Shown here piece by piece: positions 12,119-23,905 of a stretch of 64,000 nt of DNA. Both the position numbers and the translations under genes were made by a program. Each line of letters starts with the position of its first letter. Position 1 is the stretch's first letter. The notes under the pieces were generated by a model. The model worked only from the letters and a program-made list of their open reading frames with translations. It was not told where the DNA came from and made no database searches. The DNA comes from Heliocidaris erythrogramma (Eukaryota > Echinodermata > Echinoidea > Camarodonta > Echinometridae). Location of the stretch: contig CM046863.1 in NCBI GenBank assembly GCA_025617745.1, forward strand, positions 9,970,935 through 10,034,934, read 5' to 3'.

Positions 12119-14024
12119 GGCTATGTAGATGACTCTACAAGCCCTCCCCTCCGGTCCCCAAAACAACAACAGCAATAAAAACAACAACATAATATTACAG
12201 AGAGTTCATAAAGGAGTCACTGCTATGTTTAATAAATAGCCTGGCAAGTAGCACAACATAATTATTATAACAAACATGATACGTATAGGCTATAGGCCAA
12301 TTATACGATCATGACAAGGGAAATAAAAGAAGCAATAGAAGAGTAACCGGTGCAATATCTAAGTCTGGTCGCATAACTCCATCCAAAATGACATTGTCAT
12401 CGTGATTCTGGGTAGTCCACTTCATAATAACAATTGTAATAATAATAACAATAATAACAACAACAACAATAATATTATCAATAATAAAAATTATAATACT
12501 GATAATATTAGTAATAATAATAATAAAAATGATAAAACAGATAATACTACTACTAATAATAATGATAATAATGATAATTATAATAATAACAATAATAATA
12601 ATACAAATAATACTAGTAATAATAATAAATAAATGAATAGATACCATAAACAACCAAAGCCGAAGAAAGATGGATCGTAACAAGTTAAAGAAGGAGTCTT
12701 ATCATCAGGCTGATATGATTATCATAAAAGGAAACCCAAAGTAAAACCAAACTATAATGCAAAATATCTTAAACAATTTATGCAGCAGGGCAGACTGAAA
12801 TCATTGAGCATGTTTTATAACCTTGCAAAAGTATTAACATTTCTTAAAACAGATTAAAATCTTAAATTGTAGAGGGAAATTAATGAAATGCAGCATAGTA
12901 TGCTGTAAGTAATGACCTTGCTTACACAACTATACAGCATTTTGTTTGCCGCATATCTGAAATGATCTATGACGCAGATAGTTTTCAAACACTTTACAAT
13001 TCCAACAGAACTTTACAAAAGCCGTGCAGCAGCTACTTCTTAAGAAAACCAAATTCAAGAAAAGAAAGATAACAAGTGAGCAACAACAAAAATGTTAAAG
13101 CCACTGCTATGTAGCACACCGCATCTGAAGAATAAAAATAACTCTTTATAGTGGCATATTATGTGTAACTATATAGGTCAGGTGCAATCGCTAATTGAAT
13201 ATATAATGATAATGATTAAAAGCAACATACAACCAAATTTGAAGAATAGTGGATCAAAATGTTAAGTTTTCTTTCAGTCGGGCTAAAATAATTATCATAC
13301 AGGGAATAATCCTAACTATCTATGCCGCATAAATAGATTAAAATCATTGAACATGTTCTTTAACTTTGCCAAAATACCATCATTTCTAAACATGGATGAA
13401 AATCTTTCATTTTATACAGCTGCTTACAGCATAATAAATTTGTACAGATTCTAATGAATTGCTTCATTTTACTGCACAGTCTGCGTTTTTAACAGTTACA
13501 ACCGCTGACATGAAGTTTGAAATAACTTTTACAAGCATAACGAATTACAAAACACTAAAAGACATTAAGAGTAAAACAATCCTCATCGTAAAAAATAGAA
13601 ATAAGGAATTACACATGGAGAAGAAAACATTCTGACCTAAATTAATGGCTTTTATCAACCAGTGCCCCGCCTTATAAGGAGTTGAAGCGATTTATTTGAA
13701 ACAATCGCAAGTTAAAATCAATCGCAACTGTGTACTTAACATAGGCCTAGGCATAGGCGTACGAGAAGGGGGCTGCTGCAGCCACCCCCCCCCCCCCCCC
13801 TCCCCCGGATTTTGAAAGTGCCGATATTCCGGCAACTCACACCTCATATTCAGGGAGTGAGGTGCCCGAATATCCTCATATTCCAGTCATTATATGCCGA
13901 AATATGTTATTTTTATGATTTTCACAACGGAAAGACACAATTATTTTTGGTCGCTAGCTTTGCGCGCTCGTAAATTAAAAAAAAGGAAATTTGCTATCAT
14001 ATTTTTTACAACAAAAAGGCCATA
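12102..14024. other. Core of foldback I, left part: no gene
   Basis: Holds an (aat)n-rich low-complexity block (12425-12632), whose long Asn or Ile frames are meaningless, and A+T-rich DNA in which phrases such as 'gattaaaatc..tgaacatgtt' recur (12795 and 13340). A C-run lies near 13788. No coding region is recognised. Confidence 0.5.
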
Positions 14025-14099
14025 GGTGCCGTAACAGGGATCAAACCCCCAACCTTCGCGTTTCCAGTCAAGCGCTGTAAACCGTTCGGCTACGACACC
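14025..14099 (-). tRNA. tRNA-like gene or tRNA-derived element
   Basis: The 75-nt minus-strand sequence starts GGTGTCG and ends CGGCACC. These form a full 7-bp acceptor stem with one G-U pair. An A-box-like TAGCCGAACGG and a B-box-like GGTTTGATCC are correctly spaced, and a T5 run (a possible Pol III terminator) lies about 8 nt beyond the 3' end. The anticodon stem has a mismatch and an enlarged loop and the T stem is weak, so no anticodon can be assigned. A decayed tRNA gene or a SINE head is more likely than a working tRNA. It lies in the core of foldback I. Confidence 0.4.
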
Positions 14100-14348
14100 T
14101 CCACACACGCACACACACACACACACACACATAAACACTTATTCGATTTTTCTAATCTCGTCCTCTTATTTTCATCTCTTTTCTCTTCTCTCTCTCTTTT
14201 ATAAACCTTCCCAGTTTTGTGTCTCCATTTCATTTTTTTATTCATTGCGGGGGTGGGGGAGGTGCTTTTCGTCGAAAAGAGATCCGCTTTTTGAAGATGG
14301 CAATTAAAACCATAATATCGTATCGTTACCCTAAATTTTCCCTTTAAC

Positions 14349-14607
14349 AGTGGCGTAGCTAGAGTCTAGCCATTGTGGGAGCACTGGCACCATTGGAGGC
14401 ACAAGTCTTTTGGAATAATCTTAAAGTTAATCTAAGACACCGCTGGTGGAAGAGGGTTGGGGGGGGGGGGGATTGCCGGAAGGGGTCCAACCGTCTTCTT
14501 TCCTATTTTCTTTTCTTTCTTTCTTTCTTATTTTTTCGCCATCCGATGAGGGAGGGGTGGGGGCGTGCACTCCCCCCCCCCCCCCCCGTTGCTACACCTC
14601 TGCTCCT
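14349..14607. mobile_element. Possible hAT-like MITE remnant
   Basis: Begins cagtggcgtagctag and ends gttgctacacctctg, which are near-complementary ends of the CAGNGGCGTAGC type common in hAT MITEs. G- and C-runs lie inside. No matching target duplication was seen, and part of it lies in the arm shared with foldback II. Confidence 0.35.
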
Positions 14608-14633
14608 GATGAATTCGCCTTTTTTTACCAGGA

Positions 14634-15152
14634 ATTATGAACCCTATTTCATTTTTCGGAAATACGAACCCTATTTCATTTTCGGAAATACGAACCTTAT
14701 TTCATTTTCGGAAATACGAACCCTATTTCATTTTCGGAAATACGAACCCTTTTTCATTTTCGGAAATACGAACCTTATTTCATTTTCGGAAATACGAACC
14801 CTTTTTCATTTTCGGAAATACGAACCTTTTTCATTTTCGGAAATACGAACCCTTTTTCATTTTCGGAAATACGAACCTTCGGAATTATGAACCCTTTTTC
14901 ATTTTCGGAAATACGAACCTTCGGAAATATGAACCCTATTTCATTTTCGGAATTATGAACCTTCGGATAAACGAACCTTCGGATAAACGAACCTTCGGAA
15001 TAACGAACCTTCGGAATAATGCAACAAATGTTCGGAATTACGAACCCTTTTTCATTTTCGGAATTATGAACCCCCAGGCATGGGAAATTAGTGTTTCGGA
15101 AATACGAACCTTCGGAAATACGAACCTTCGGAAAAACGAACCTTCGGAAAAA
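14634..15152 (+). repeat. Foldback arm tandem array (element I, right)
   Basis: 26-bp units 'ccctttttcattttcggaaatacgaa' grade into 16-bp units toward 15152. The orientation is opposite to the 10162-10590 array. Variant units (aataacgaa, attatgaa, ataaacgaa) occur in the same order as in the inverted partner at 19718-20266. Confidence 0.92.
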
Positions 15153-15547
15153 CGAGATGCCCCCCCTTTTTAATATGAATTGGCTTATAAAATACAATGA
15201 ATTTTCAGAAGCCTTGCATATCTATTTGAACATTTGCATCTTCGTTTGTCATAGCAAGTGTCCTCCCAGGCATGAACTTGAGGCCTCCAACCTGAAAAAT
15301 ATTGTTGATCTGGATTTGAACCAATACGACAGTTGCACTTGTTTATAATTCATTATTTAGATACATAAATATCCCTTTCTTAAAAATCAATATTAGCTTT
15401 CTTATCATTCTTTTCCTTTAGCAACGGCATATTTTTATATGACTGACCTAAACTAATCCGGCTTTTGATTGCAATTAAAGGCGCAGCTTCAATTGTGTAT
15501 AATTAGATGCCTACATTGTACTTGGTTACATTACAAATACACGGTGG

Positions 15548-15745
15548 AAGCACTGTGGTATATTGGTGAAGGCCTTTCGCTTTCATACAAGAGCTCTTGG
15601 ATTCGATCCTTGATCGGTGCTTACATCCCTGGGCAAGGTGTTTTGCCCACATTTGTTTTGCTTGACCCAGATGTATGAAATGTGTACAAGGCAATGATAG
15701 TTGCAGGGCAGTAATATTACTGATGTGGTTATCCTGGGTAAGTAA
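15548..15745 (+). mobile_element. tRNA-derived SINE
   Basis: 15548-15622 is tRNA-like. AAGCACT pairs with GGTGCTT over 7 bp, with one G-U pair. The B box (ggattcgatcc) is perfect and the A box (tgtggtatattgg) good. The body continues 'ccctgggcaaggtgttttgc' and 'gcttgacccagatgtatgaa', a non-tRNA domain of the type seen in metazoan SINEs. It differs from the SINE at 7371, so two families are present. Confidence 0.65.
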
Positions 15746-15779
15746 GATCAAATTTATATTATTATCTATTATTCTAAAA

Positions 15780-17310
15780 CTCTTGTTTTTTGGTGCCTTA
15801 CCATGGTAGCTACCTTGACAGTCTCACCCACAACTAACTTTGTGGCTACTAGGAAGCTTTCGATTATGATAGCTGAGGGTCCTAGCTGACAGATAAACAC
15901 CATTTTAAGCTGTATATACCACTTGTTTTTTGTTTTGTGTTGAAATATTCAATTTTTATCATATTGTTTCTATAGCAACAGCCATGTTTTGACATGACGG
16001 TGACTTCCAATGACTCTGATTCTACTTGCAATCAAACGGGCACCCCAAAATACATATAGTTATATGGGAACAATTTGTTTTTGTGATGTTGAATTACAGA
16101 TATATAGTATTTTCTAAAATTCAATTCCTTGGTGTGTTACCATGGTAACAACCCTAGTGGTCACGCCCACTACCAACTTTATGTAAATTAGGAAGAATAT
16201 GAGGGCTGAAGGTCCTAGCTCACAGAAAAAGCATGATTTAAGATTGTGCAGACAGTTGTTTTCATTTTTGTATTGATAAATCATAGATATTTTCCACAAA
16301 TAGCAGCATTTTGTGGGACCGTTTCCATAGCAACGGCCCTTTTTTGACACGCCCATGACTTCAAATGACTCAGATTGTGGTTGGAATCAGTGGGGCAGCT
16401 TAAAATACATATATTAGAGGCCTTACCATATATGTTATGCTGCTAAATGACAAATATACGGTATTTTCTAAATTCCAGTATTTCGCTATGTGTTACCATG
16501 GTAACGGCCCTAGCGGCCACGCCCACCACCACTTTGATGTCAAACAAGCAAATTATGATAGCTGAGGGTCATAACTAATATAAAAACATTATCAAAGACT
16601 GTGTAGACATTTTTTTCTTTCTATTTTGTAATGGTTAGTTATAGATTTTTTCACAAATATCAGCTTTTTGTTGGACCGTTTCCATAGCAACGGCCTTTTT
16701 TGACACGCCCATGACTTTAAATGGCTCAGATTGTCATTGCAATCTATCAGCCAGCTTGAAATACACATAATGGGATACTTACCATATATTTTATAGCTAT
16801 TGAATTACAAAGATGCAGTATTTTCTAAGAATCCAGTATTTTTGGTGTGTTACCATAGTAACGGTCCTACAGGCCACACCCACCACCAACTGTACATGAA
16901 ATAGGCAGATTATGATAGCTGAGGGTCCTAGCTAATAGAAAAACATACTTTAGGCTTGTGCATACACCCTTTTGGCTATTTCATATTTATAAGTTTGGAA
17001 AGTTGTCAAAAAACCCGCTTTTTATGGTACCGTTTCCATAGTAACGGTCATTTTTTGACACGCCCATGAGTTTAAATGGCTCTGATTATGGTTGCAATCG
17101 ATTGGGCACCTTAAAATACATATATTAGGATGCTTACCAAGTATTCTTAGATTCGTGAATTGGAATTATATGACTTTTCCTAAAATTCATATTTTTCTTG
17201 ATCCGTTACCATGGTAACGGCCCTGGTGGCCACACCCACCACCAACTTTATGGAAAACAAGCAGATTCTGATAGCTGAGGGTCCTAGCTAACATAAAAAC
17301 ATCATTTAAA
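15780..17310 (+). repeat. Tandem repeat, ~357-bp unit, about 4-5 units
   Basis: 'taccatggtaacggcccta' or variants recur at about 15803, 16140, 16496, 16853 and 17210, spaced 337-357 bp. Each unit carries in order ggccacgcccaccacc, gatagctgagggtcctagc, accgtttccatagcaacggc, gacacgcccatgac and aaaatacatata. The gccgttNccatggNaac motif appears twice per unit in opposite orientation, so each unit contains an imperfect inverted pair. Non-coding. A lone inverted unit is at 8145-8380. Confidence 0.88.
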
Positions 17311-17380
17311 AATTGTGCCTAAGGGGGGGGGGGGGGGGACCTTTTCGTTTTCTGGCCCATGGACTATAATGGGTTGGTAA

Positions 17381-17577
17381 ATGTCAAACGTGAAGGATCG
17401 ACAAAGCGATGGAGCGGAGAGACGGTATACGCACCGTGCGATCGAGTCATTTGAATCGACGGTATACAGTACAGGGGAAGATCGGCTCGGCGAGGAAATT
17501 CCATTTTTTCATCGAAATAATCGTCAAATCGTAAAATCAAAGTGCCTGCTGGATAGTTACAGCAATTCTCTTGAAAT
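17381..17577 (+). CDS. Candidate first coding exon, unknown protein
   Basis: An ATG directly after an in-frame TAA opens 65 codons that run into a consensus splice donor (GTAAGTAC at 17578). The stop at 17580 is just the intron TAA. The stretch is richer in CpG and more codon-like than its A+T-rich surroundings and encodes a charged peptide (starts MSNVKDRQSDGAERR). I recognise no domain, signal peptide or family. It lies directly after a G17 run and the 357-bp tandem repeat. No partner exon is evident within the window. It could be a real 5' exon, a transposon exon or chance. Confidence 0.25.
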
Positions 17578-17699
17578 GTAAGTACATATTTTTAACTTAA
17601 TTGCCGAAATTAAGCGATGCGACTTACCAACTAATGGGCGAGGACGACTTTGGGGTTATTTGTACCTGGAGCTTCAACGCTGCACGTAGGAGCTCCCTG

Positions 17700-18990
17700 C
17701 AGTTAAATATAAGCCTGCTATATATACACCACACAGGAAATTATTTTCAAACAATATCGCAGATGTAGACTCTCAAATCTATAATGGAATGTCTATAACC
17801 GCGAAGCGTTTTTAAATTCGAGGGACCCCTTTTTTATTTTTGCGATAGAGCGAAGCGAGCGAGCCCCCAAAACCACTTCTTACTATGAAAAAGGGTGTGC
17901 TTTAGTCATCAAAATACACTCTGGGGCACATAAGATAGTTGGATTTTTATCATCTCGCTGCAAAATATGATTCTATTCTAGCACCTCACTAGTCCATTAT
18001 TGTTTGCTGTTGGAAACTATCCTGTTCAAAATATTACGATCGAACGAAGTGACCGAGGAAAAGCATTATAGGCCTTTAAGATATCTAAATTATACTGTAG
18101 ATTCGGTCACCTCGCATTTCGTTTACCTCTCTAAACCATCCTGAGTGCAGCGAGCAAGGGAAATTAAAGACCTTTCGATAAGCCTCAAGAAATCTAAAAA
18201 GGATCTCACCTTTCTTCCAAAGATGACGCTATTTTGGCTCGTTGCTTGCGGTCCAAAACCATTCTGTTTCTACGAGCGAGCGAAGCAAGCTACCGAGAAA
18301 AGAAATTAATTTTCTTTGACAATGTGTTTAAAGGCTTAGTGATTTAAACACTTTTTATGGGGAACAATGGGTTTTGGTCATAGGCCATTATCTCATGAGA
18401 ATAGAGCTATATAGCAGAATAGACCTACTGCAATAATGCACAACATTAGACGGAGAGAAACCACTTCCCTTCATCATTCTGAATACTATCATAACCGCCA
18501 ATGACTAAGAAACTTATGCGAGTGAGCGAGCGCTTTCACGTTTTCCCTTTTTTTTTTTTTTTTTTTGTATTCCCCTTTCTTCCTTTCTCTTTCCACCTTT
18601 GTCTATTTTTAGGGGATGAACAGGGGCCATGTCATTTATTGAGGGTGAATTAATTGGGGGATGATAATACAGGCCTTCCCCCATATCCCTCTCCTGCATA
18701 TTATAACATTTATTCTTCACCCCCTATCCGAAACTCTGGCTTTAGCGAATCAATGTGTAATATGTAATGGTGGATCTACGGCGGAAGGGGGGGGGGGGGG
18801 GGGGAAGCAGGTGACCTAAGCGGTATTTAAAGGGGGCGTACAACACGCATTATAGAGAAAGAGTAAAAGAGGAGAAGATACATCACGCGCCTCCTAATCA
18901 GCAGGGTAAATGCATTACAAATAATTTTCAGTCTTTGAAATGCGAAAATCTTTCTAAAGCTCTGTGGCTTTGCTTCCTCGCGTAATCATG
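17700..18990. other. Non-coding DNA
   Basis: No gene recognised. Contains several copies of the dispersed motif 'gagcgagcgaagcgagc' (17842, 18270, 18520), a T-run near 18548 and a G-run near 18787. Confidence 0.45.
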
Positions 18991-18997
18991 GTACTCC

Positions 18998-19136
18998 AGG
19001 GGAGCGTTTCATCAAGCGTTTTGTCAGTGATTTTTACCGACAACTGTTATAAGCTACTGAAATCCTTGCATCTGATTGGCTGAGTGCAAATTTGTAGGTA
19101 AAAATCACTGACAAAACGCTTGATGAAACGCTCCCC
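18998..19136. mobile_element. MITE with ~40-bp perfect inverted ends
   Basis: 'ggggagcgtttcatcaagcg' followed by ttttgtcagtgatttttacc is repeated exactly in reverse complement at the other end (taggtaaaaatcactgac...cgctcccc). The loop is about 55 bp and includes 'tctgattggctgag'. No clear target duplication was found. The near-perfect ends imply recent activity. Confidence 0.85.
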
Positions 19137-19139
19137 AGG

Positions 19140-19699
19140 ATCACGTTATTTCGCGCCCCAGAGCAGGATATACCGTTTTGTTATAAGAAGTGTTTTTGAA
19201 GGGCTGAAATTAATAATTGTCGCTACTAGTTTGTAAATTTCATCAGCCTTTTGTTGCTAGTGGCGTAACCAGAGTTCAGCCATTGACGGGGTGCTGGCAA
19301 CATTGGGGGGGGGGGGGGGGGGGGGGGGGTCACGGTCTTACTCGGAGGCCGCAGAGTAGGGGGTTGGTGCGCGCAGAAAGGGTCCAATTATTTTCTTATT
19401 TTCTCTTTCTTTCTCTCCCCCATCTTTTCTCTCTCTTTTCTCATCTTTCATTATGTTTTCCCCATCTGATTTTCGGGGCACGTTCCCCATGTCCCCTCGT
19501 AGTTAGTACTAGTTACGCCCCAGTTTAAAAAAAAATATTTTGTCCCAGTATATGTTAAAATATAAAATCGCATTTCCAAATGTTCTATATACATTTGAAA
19601 GAAATATCAACTTTCGGTTGCCTTCCTAAATTCCTTGATTATTTCTCACTTTTTTCCGTCAGTGTTGTGCCCCTATTTGAGAAAGAAGTAAAAATGGGA
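19140..19699. other. Non-coding DNA with long G-run
   Basis: Between 'agtggcgtaaccagag' (about 19259) and 'ctagttacgcccca' (about 19510) is a likely hAT-type MITE remnant containing a G-run of about 26 (19304-19329). No gene. Confidence 0.4.
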
Positions 19700-19717
19700 C
19701 TTTTATCGGGGGCATCT

Positions 19718-20266
19718 CGTTTTTCCGAAGGTTCGTTTTTCCGAAGGTTCGTATTTCCGAAGGTTCGTATTTCCGAAACACTAATTTCCCATGCCTGGGG
19801 GTTCATAATTCCGAAAATGAAAAAGGGTTCGTAATTCCGAACATTTGTTGCATTATTCCGAAGGTTCGTTATTCCGAAGGTTCGTTTATCGACGGTTCGT
19901 TTATCCGAAGGTTCATAATTCCGAAAATGAAATAGGGTTCATATTTCCGAAGGTTCGTATTTCCGAAAATGAAAAAGGGGTCATAATTCCGAAGGTTCGT
20001 ATTTCCGAAAATGAAAAAGGGTTCGTATTTCCGAAAATGAAAAAGGGTTCGTATTTCCGAAAATGAAATAAGGTTCGTATTTCCGAAAATGAAAAAGGGT
20101 TCGTATTTCCGAAAATGAAATAGGGTTCGTATTTCCGAAAATGAAAAAGGGTTCGTATTTCCGAAAATGAAATAAGGTTCGTATTTCCGAAAATGAAAAA
20201 GGGTTCGTATTTCCGAAAATGAAATAGGGTTCGTATTTCCGAAAAATGAAATAGGGTTCATAATTC
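19718..20266 (-). repeat. Foldback arm tandem array (element II, left)
   Basis: Inverted counterpart of 14634-15152, with the same order of variant units including the landmark 'cccatgcctgggggttcat'. One unit has mutated to 'cgacggttcg' (about 19891). Confidence 0.92.
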
Positions 20267-20411
20267 CTGGGAAAAAAAAAAAAAATTCATCAGGAGCAGA
20301 GGTGTGGGGGGGGGGGGGGGGGAGGGAACGCCCCCACCCCTCCCTCATCGGATGGCGAAAAAATAAGAAAAAAAAAGAAAGAAAATGGAATAGGAAAGGA
20401 GACGGTTGGAC

Positions 20412-22744
20412 TGTACAAATGATTAATGGTTTTACTCATATACGAACCTACCATTTTTCATTGACATTTATTATATGACCTTCAAATGTTACGTAACACC
20501 ATACCCGGGAATAGGTCGCGCGGCAAGCCCTTTAAAACTATCAGCGGTGGGGGGGGGGGGGGCGCCAATTGCCCTCCAGTCCTATTTGGATTAAAGGAAT
20601 GTGAAAGAAAGATGAGTCTCGTTCGGGTCTGAGATACAAAACTGTATTTGGGCAGCCATGTTCATCGTTAATCTCATCTCAAAGTTCTTCTTTCTTCATC
20701 CTGTCGCTTTCTTCTTTGTTTTCCTTTCGCTTTTTTCAGTGTTGAAAAAAATCGGAATTAGGTTTTCTGTTTTCTTTCCTTTTTTCTTCTTTTTCTCTCT
20801 TTTTTCCCTTCTAACCTCTAATGAATCTTTTCACCTTTTTCTTTTCTCCTTTCGCTTCCCTCTCCCTCCTTTTTGCCCACATAGTGGCGCATATACTGAC
20901 AGCAATGGTGAATATGAAAGGGGGAGTGACATCCCAACACCCCACCCCTGCCCCAACCCATTTTAACAAGGCCCATGATAGGGGTGGGGTATATTTATAT
21001 ATCTTATCATAAGTCATAAGCCTGATCATGTGATCTCACATTGTGCAGTACGCAGTTATCTTTATAAAGTTCATATTATAATGGAACTTAATACAATAAC
21101 TACGTGTATTTGGGGGCCTCGTGTTTGAAAGTAGGGGGGGGGGGGCTGACACATCTTTCCCGAAAATCCACCATTATGTTTCTACATTTTCTAAATTTTA
21201 TGAGCGAGCGAAGAGAGCGAGGAAAGAATTAACCTACAATTTTATTTTGTCAAAGAAATACACGAGAAAAGTTTATGTACATGATCACCTCCTATACTTG
21301 ATATGATGCACCACGCGTTACCGCGGGTAGTGTTGTACCCGAGGTACCATAGTGTCCCTGTATTAAAGAGTTGCGACATGGACGTCTCACTTTTCTGGAA
21401 ACAAAATGCCGTTCGAATTCTTTCTATTGAGGTGCTCATCGGAATTGAATAGAAATGTTATGTAATAGTGGAAACAAAATGGCGTTCAAATCCCCAGTTG
21501 TCGCAACTCTTTAATTAATACAGGGACACTATGTTACCCCCGGGCTACAACGCTATAACCCGGGGTAACGCGTGGTGCATCATAATATTTATGTCGGATT
21601 TCGGGCAGTTTGCAACACGAATATGTGTATATTTGCTGAACGAGGCATCCAAGAAAAGTTTAAATTTTACGAACGAACGAGAAAAAAGGACACTTTATCA
21701 TCTTTAAATGCTATCAACAAAAGACACTTACAAACATTATTCTAAGAAGTATATTTGTGCACCTTAATATTTTACCTGAAATGATATATCTTAACACTCT
21801 CATTTTTACGTATAAGTTACCGATCAGGAAAATTACCCAGTTTATTTGATGACAGTCATGTTCACTCTTAATCCATCTGTGTATTCACATAATACCCGTC
21901 AATCTGTCAATCTACAATGTTTCACCAACCTAAGGTTTTCTCTACTTTAAATTCATTTGGCATTAAAGCTATGGTTTTATAGTATGGTCACAACCCACAA
22001 AATTAGCCTGCAATGGGAGTAAAATATGATGTTATGTTTTGCATAATGAATTTATATAGTCAAATAATTTTACACATTCATGCATACTAAATGAACAAAA
22101 TTACGTGTTAAAAAATTGCCTTATTTTAGTAGCCAGCCTTAGCATAATATGCTTTGGACACTATAATTTTCATTATGGATATGTAGATATTTGGATCCAC
22201 TGGATATGTGTTTTGAGGTTGACAGATATAAATAGGCCCATGGATACAAAACTTTAGTAATCATTAGGATCATTTGAATGTAATTAAGATTCTATCATCA
22301 TCTGAAAAGGAAAGTGAGTTCAGCATTATCACATTATATTACTTGTGAATAATAGACGTCATTAATAGACGTCCATATGCACTCGTCAATGTTCATCAAA
22401 AGATAATTCTTGTATGCAATGTAAATCATATCACAACTAAAAAGAGCAAAATAGGAGGTAAAGATCAGAATCCAGAACTTTAGTAACTCCCAGTGTGGGT
22501 GATAGCAGGGGCAGTGGAGCGTCTTTCAAAATGGGTGGGGGCACCAACAAAAGGGGCACTTTGGGGGCAAAGGGCACCTACAAAGGGTGAAAAAATTGCG
22601 GGAAATGCCACTTTGAGCTGAGACAATAGTATATTGCTTTTGTTGGTGTCCCCACCCATTAATACACTATCGAATATCATTTTCGACACATTATTGTTTA
22701 TGTCTTAGCATGGTTCTAGATGAAAAAAAAAAAGAAAAAAAATT
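20412..22744. other. Core of foldback II: no gene apart from one MITE
   Basis: Pyrimidine-rich DNA (20660-20880), G-runs (20548, 21136), a TA-flanked MITE (21304-21582) and A+T-rich DNA. 22500-22600 has 'aaaggggcactttggggg' phrases like the degenerate repeats at 25690 and 37130. No coding region recognised. Confidence 0.5.
21302..21584. mobile_element. Tc1/mariner-type MITE, 279 bp, TA duplication
   Basis: 21304-21582 begins tgatgcaccacgcgttaccg and ends cggggtaacgcgtggtgcatca. A second inverted pair lies inside ('agtgtccctgtattaaagag' against 'ctctttaattaatacagggacact'), giving arms of roughly 75 bp. TA flanks both sides, as expected for the IS630/Tc1/mariner group. Inserted in the core of foldback II. 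Confidence 0.85.
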
Positions 22745-23905
22745 CAACTCGGTTTATTTGGGCACAACATGGCGTATATTCCTTTGTTTAGTGCTTGCCT
22801 AACAAAGCAACAAGCGCCATATTGCTACCTACATGGAGCCGAGTTGGCCAAACTCTGTAATAGATGGCTCTGAGGGCTAGGGAAGCAGGACGCCCCCACC
22901 TTATTTTTAGTGTACACTTTTCATAGTATACTTTTTTAATCACAATTTATGTTCACGAAGTAATTACATCTTAAAGATAATAAAGTGTCAATGTTTGGCT
23001 CGCTGGAGTCCAGCAGCGTGGTGCCCGAACATCCTTTTATTTTGGGAAGCGAGATGGTCGGCTAAAATCATTATTCTATAGACAATATCTCCTTTTTTTT
23101 ACTTGCTCACTAGCGCGTAAGATTTAGAAACGGAATAGTTTGGGACAGGGAACGCCCTTCATTAGGGCGAGTGAAGTGCCCAAATATTCCATATTCGGCA
23201 GTAGGGTTCAGTAATATCATTCATGGCTCATTATTACATGTTCTATATTTGTCTTTTGATGGCGAAATTGCATTTCCATTACAATAAAAAGGGTTTTATG
23301 TTTTTTCTAACTCGCTTCGCTCGCTTGCAAATTGTACGAACGGGGAGTATGATATTCTGCCAAGAGGCATCAGCTCCCCCTTTCAAAAACATTACGTGAC
23401 CATTTTCTGCTTGTAAAGATCTACTTGGAACTTTGGTGTGTCTCATTTTCCAAAGCGGTATATACATTATATAAATAACTTCAAGCCAATTTCGTTGTAG
23501 GAAATTTAATCCGGAATCCGATAATTCACTTTCTTCAATACATCAGTATGTATTTTAGTCACCGAAGTAATATCATTTTATGAGAAATGAAACATGTATT
23601 CCTGAGGCGCTCGCTCTCCACGCTCGCTCACAGATATTGGTTATTATAATAGGAACAATTATAATAATGATAATAATATTAATAATAATAACAAAAATGA
23701 TGATGATAATAATAATAATAATTATAATAATAATGATAATATTGATAGGAATTACGATAATAATGGCTATTTCTCTGGATTTTATTATAATTGTTATCAT
23801 CATTGTTATGATTATTGAGTACGAAATGAATATCTTTACACTTGGCCGTCTTTCCCCTCCTCCCTATCCAAAATACGGATTGACGCCGTATTCTCTGAAT
23901 TTAAA

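Larger units (their letters stand above)
10149..15172 (+). mobile_element. Foldback transposon I (TU-like), 5.0 kb, 8-bp target duplication
   Basis: The element runs 10157-15164, starting GGTTACATGTCG and ending CGAGATGCCCCC. The perfect target duplication CCTTTTTA lies at 10149-10156 and 15165-15172. Long inverted arms begin with tandem 16-bp units (ttcggaaaaacgaacc type) that grade into 26-bp units (the 16-mer plus 'ctttttcatt'). Arm 1 (about 10157-12101) and arm 2 (about 14485-15164) are shared, inverted, with foldback element II. The 12102-14484 core is not. Known foldback families (Drosophila FB, sea urchin TU) have exactly this design: inverted arms of short tandem repeats and 8-bp duplications. 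No transposase is encoded, so movement would need help in trans. Confidence 0.88.

Noticed and set aside
12309..12683. Ile- or Asn-rich frames on both strands
   Set aside because: They are translation of an (aat)n microsatellite.
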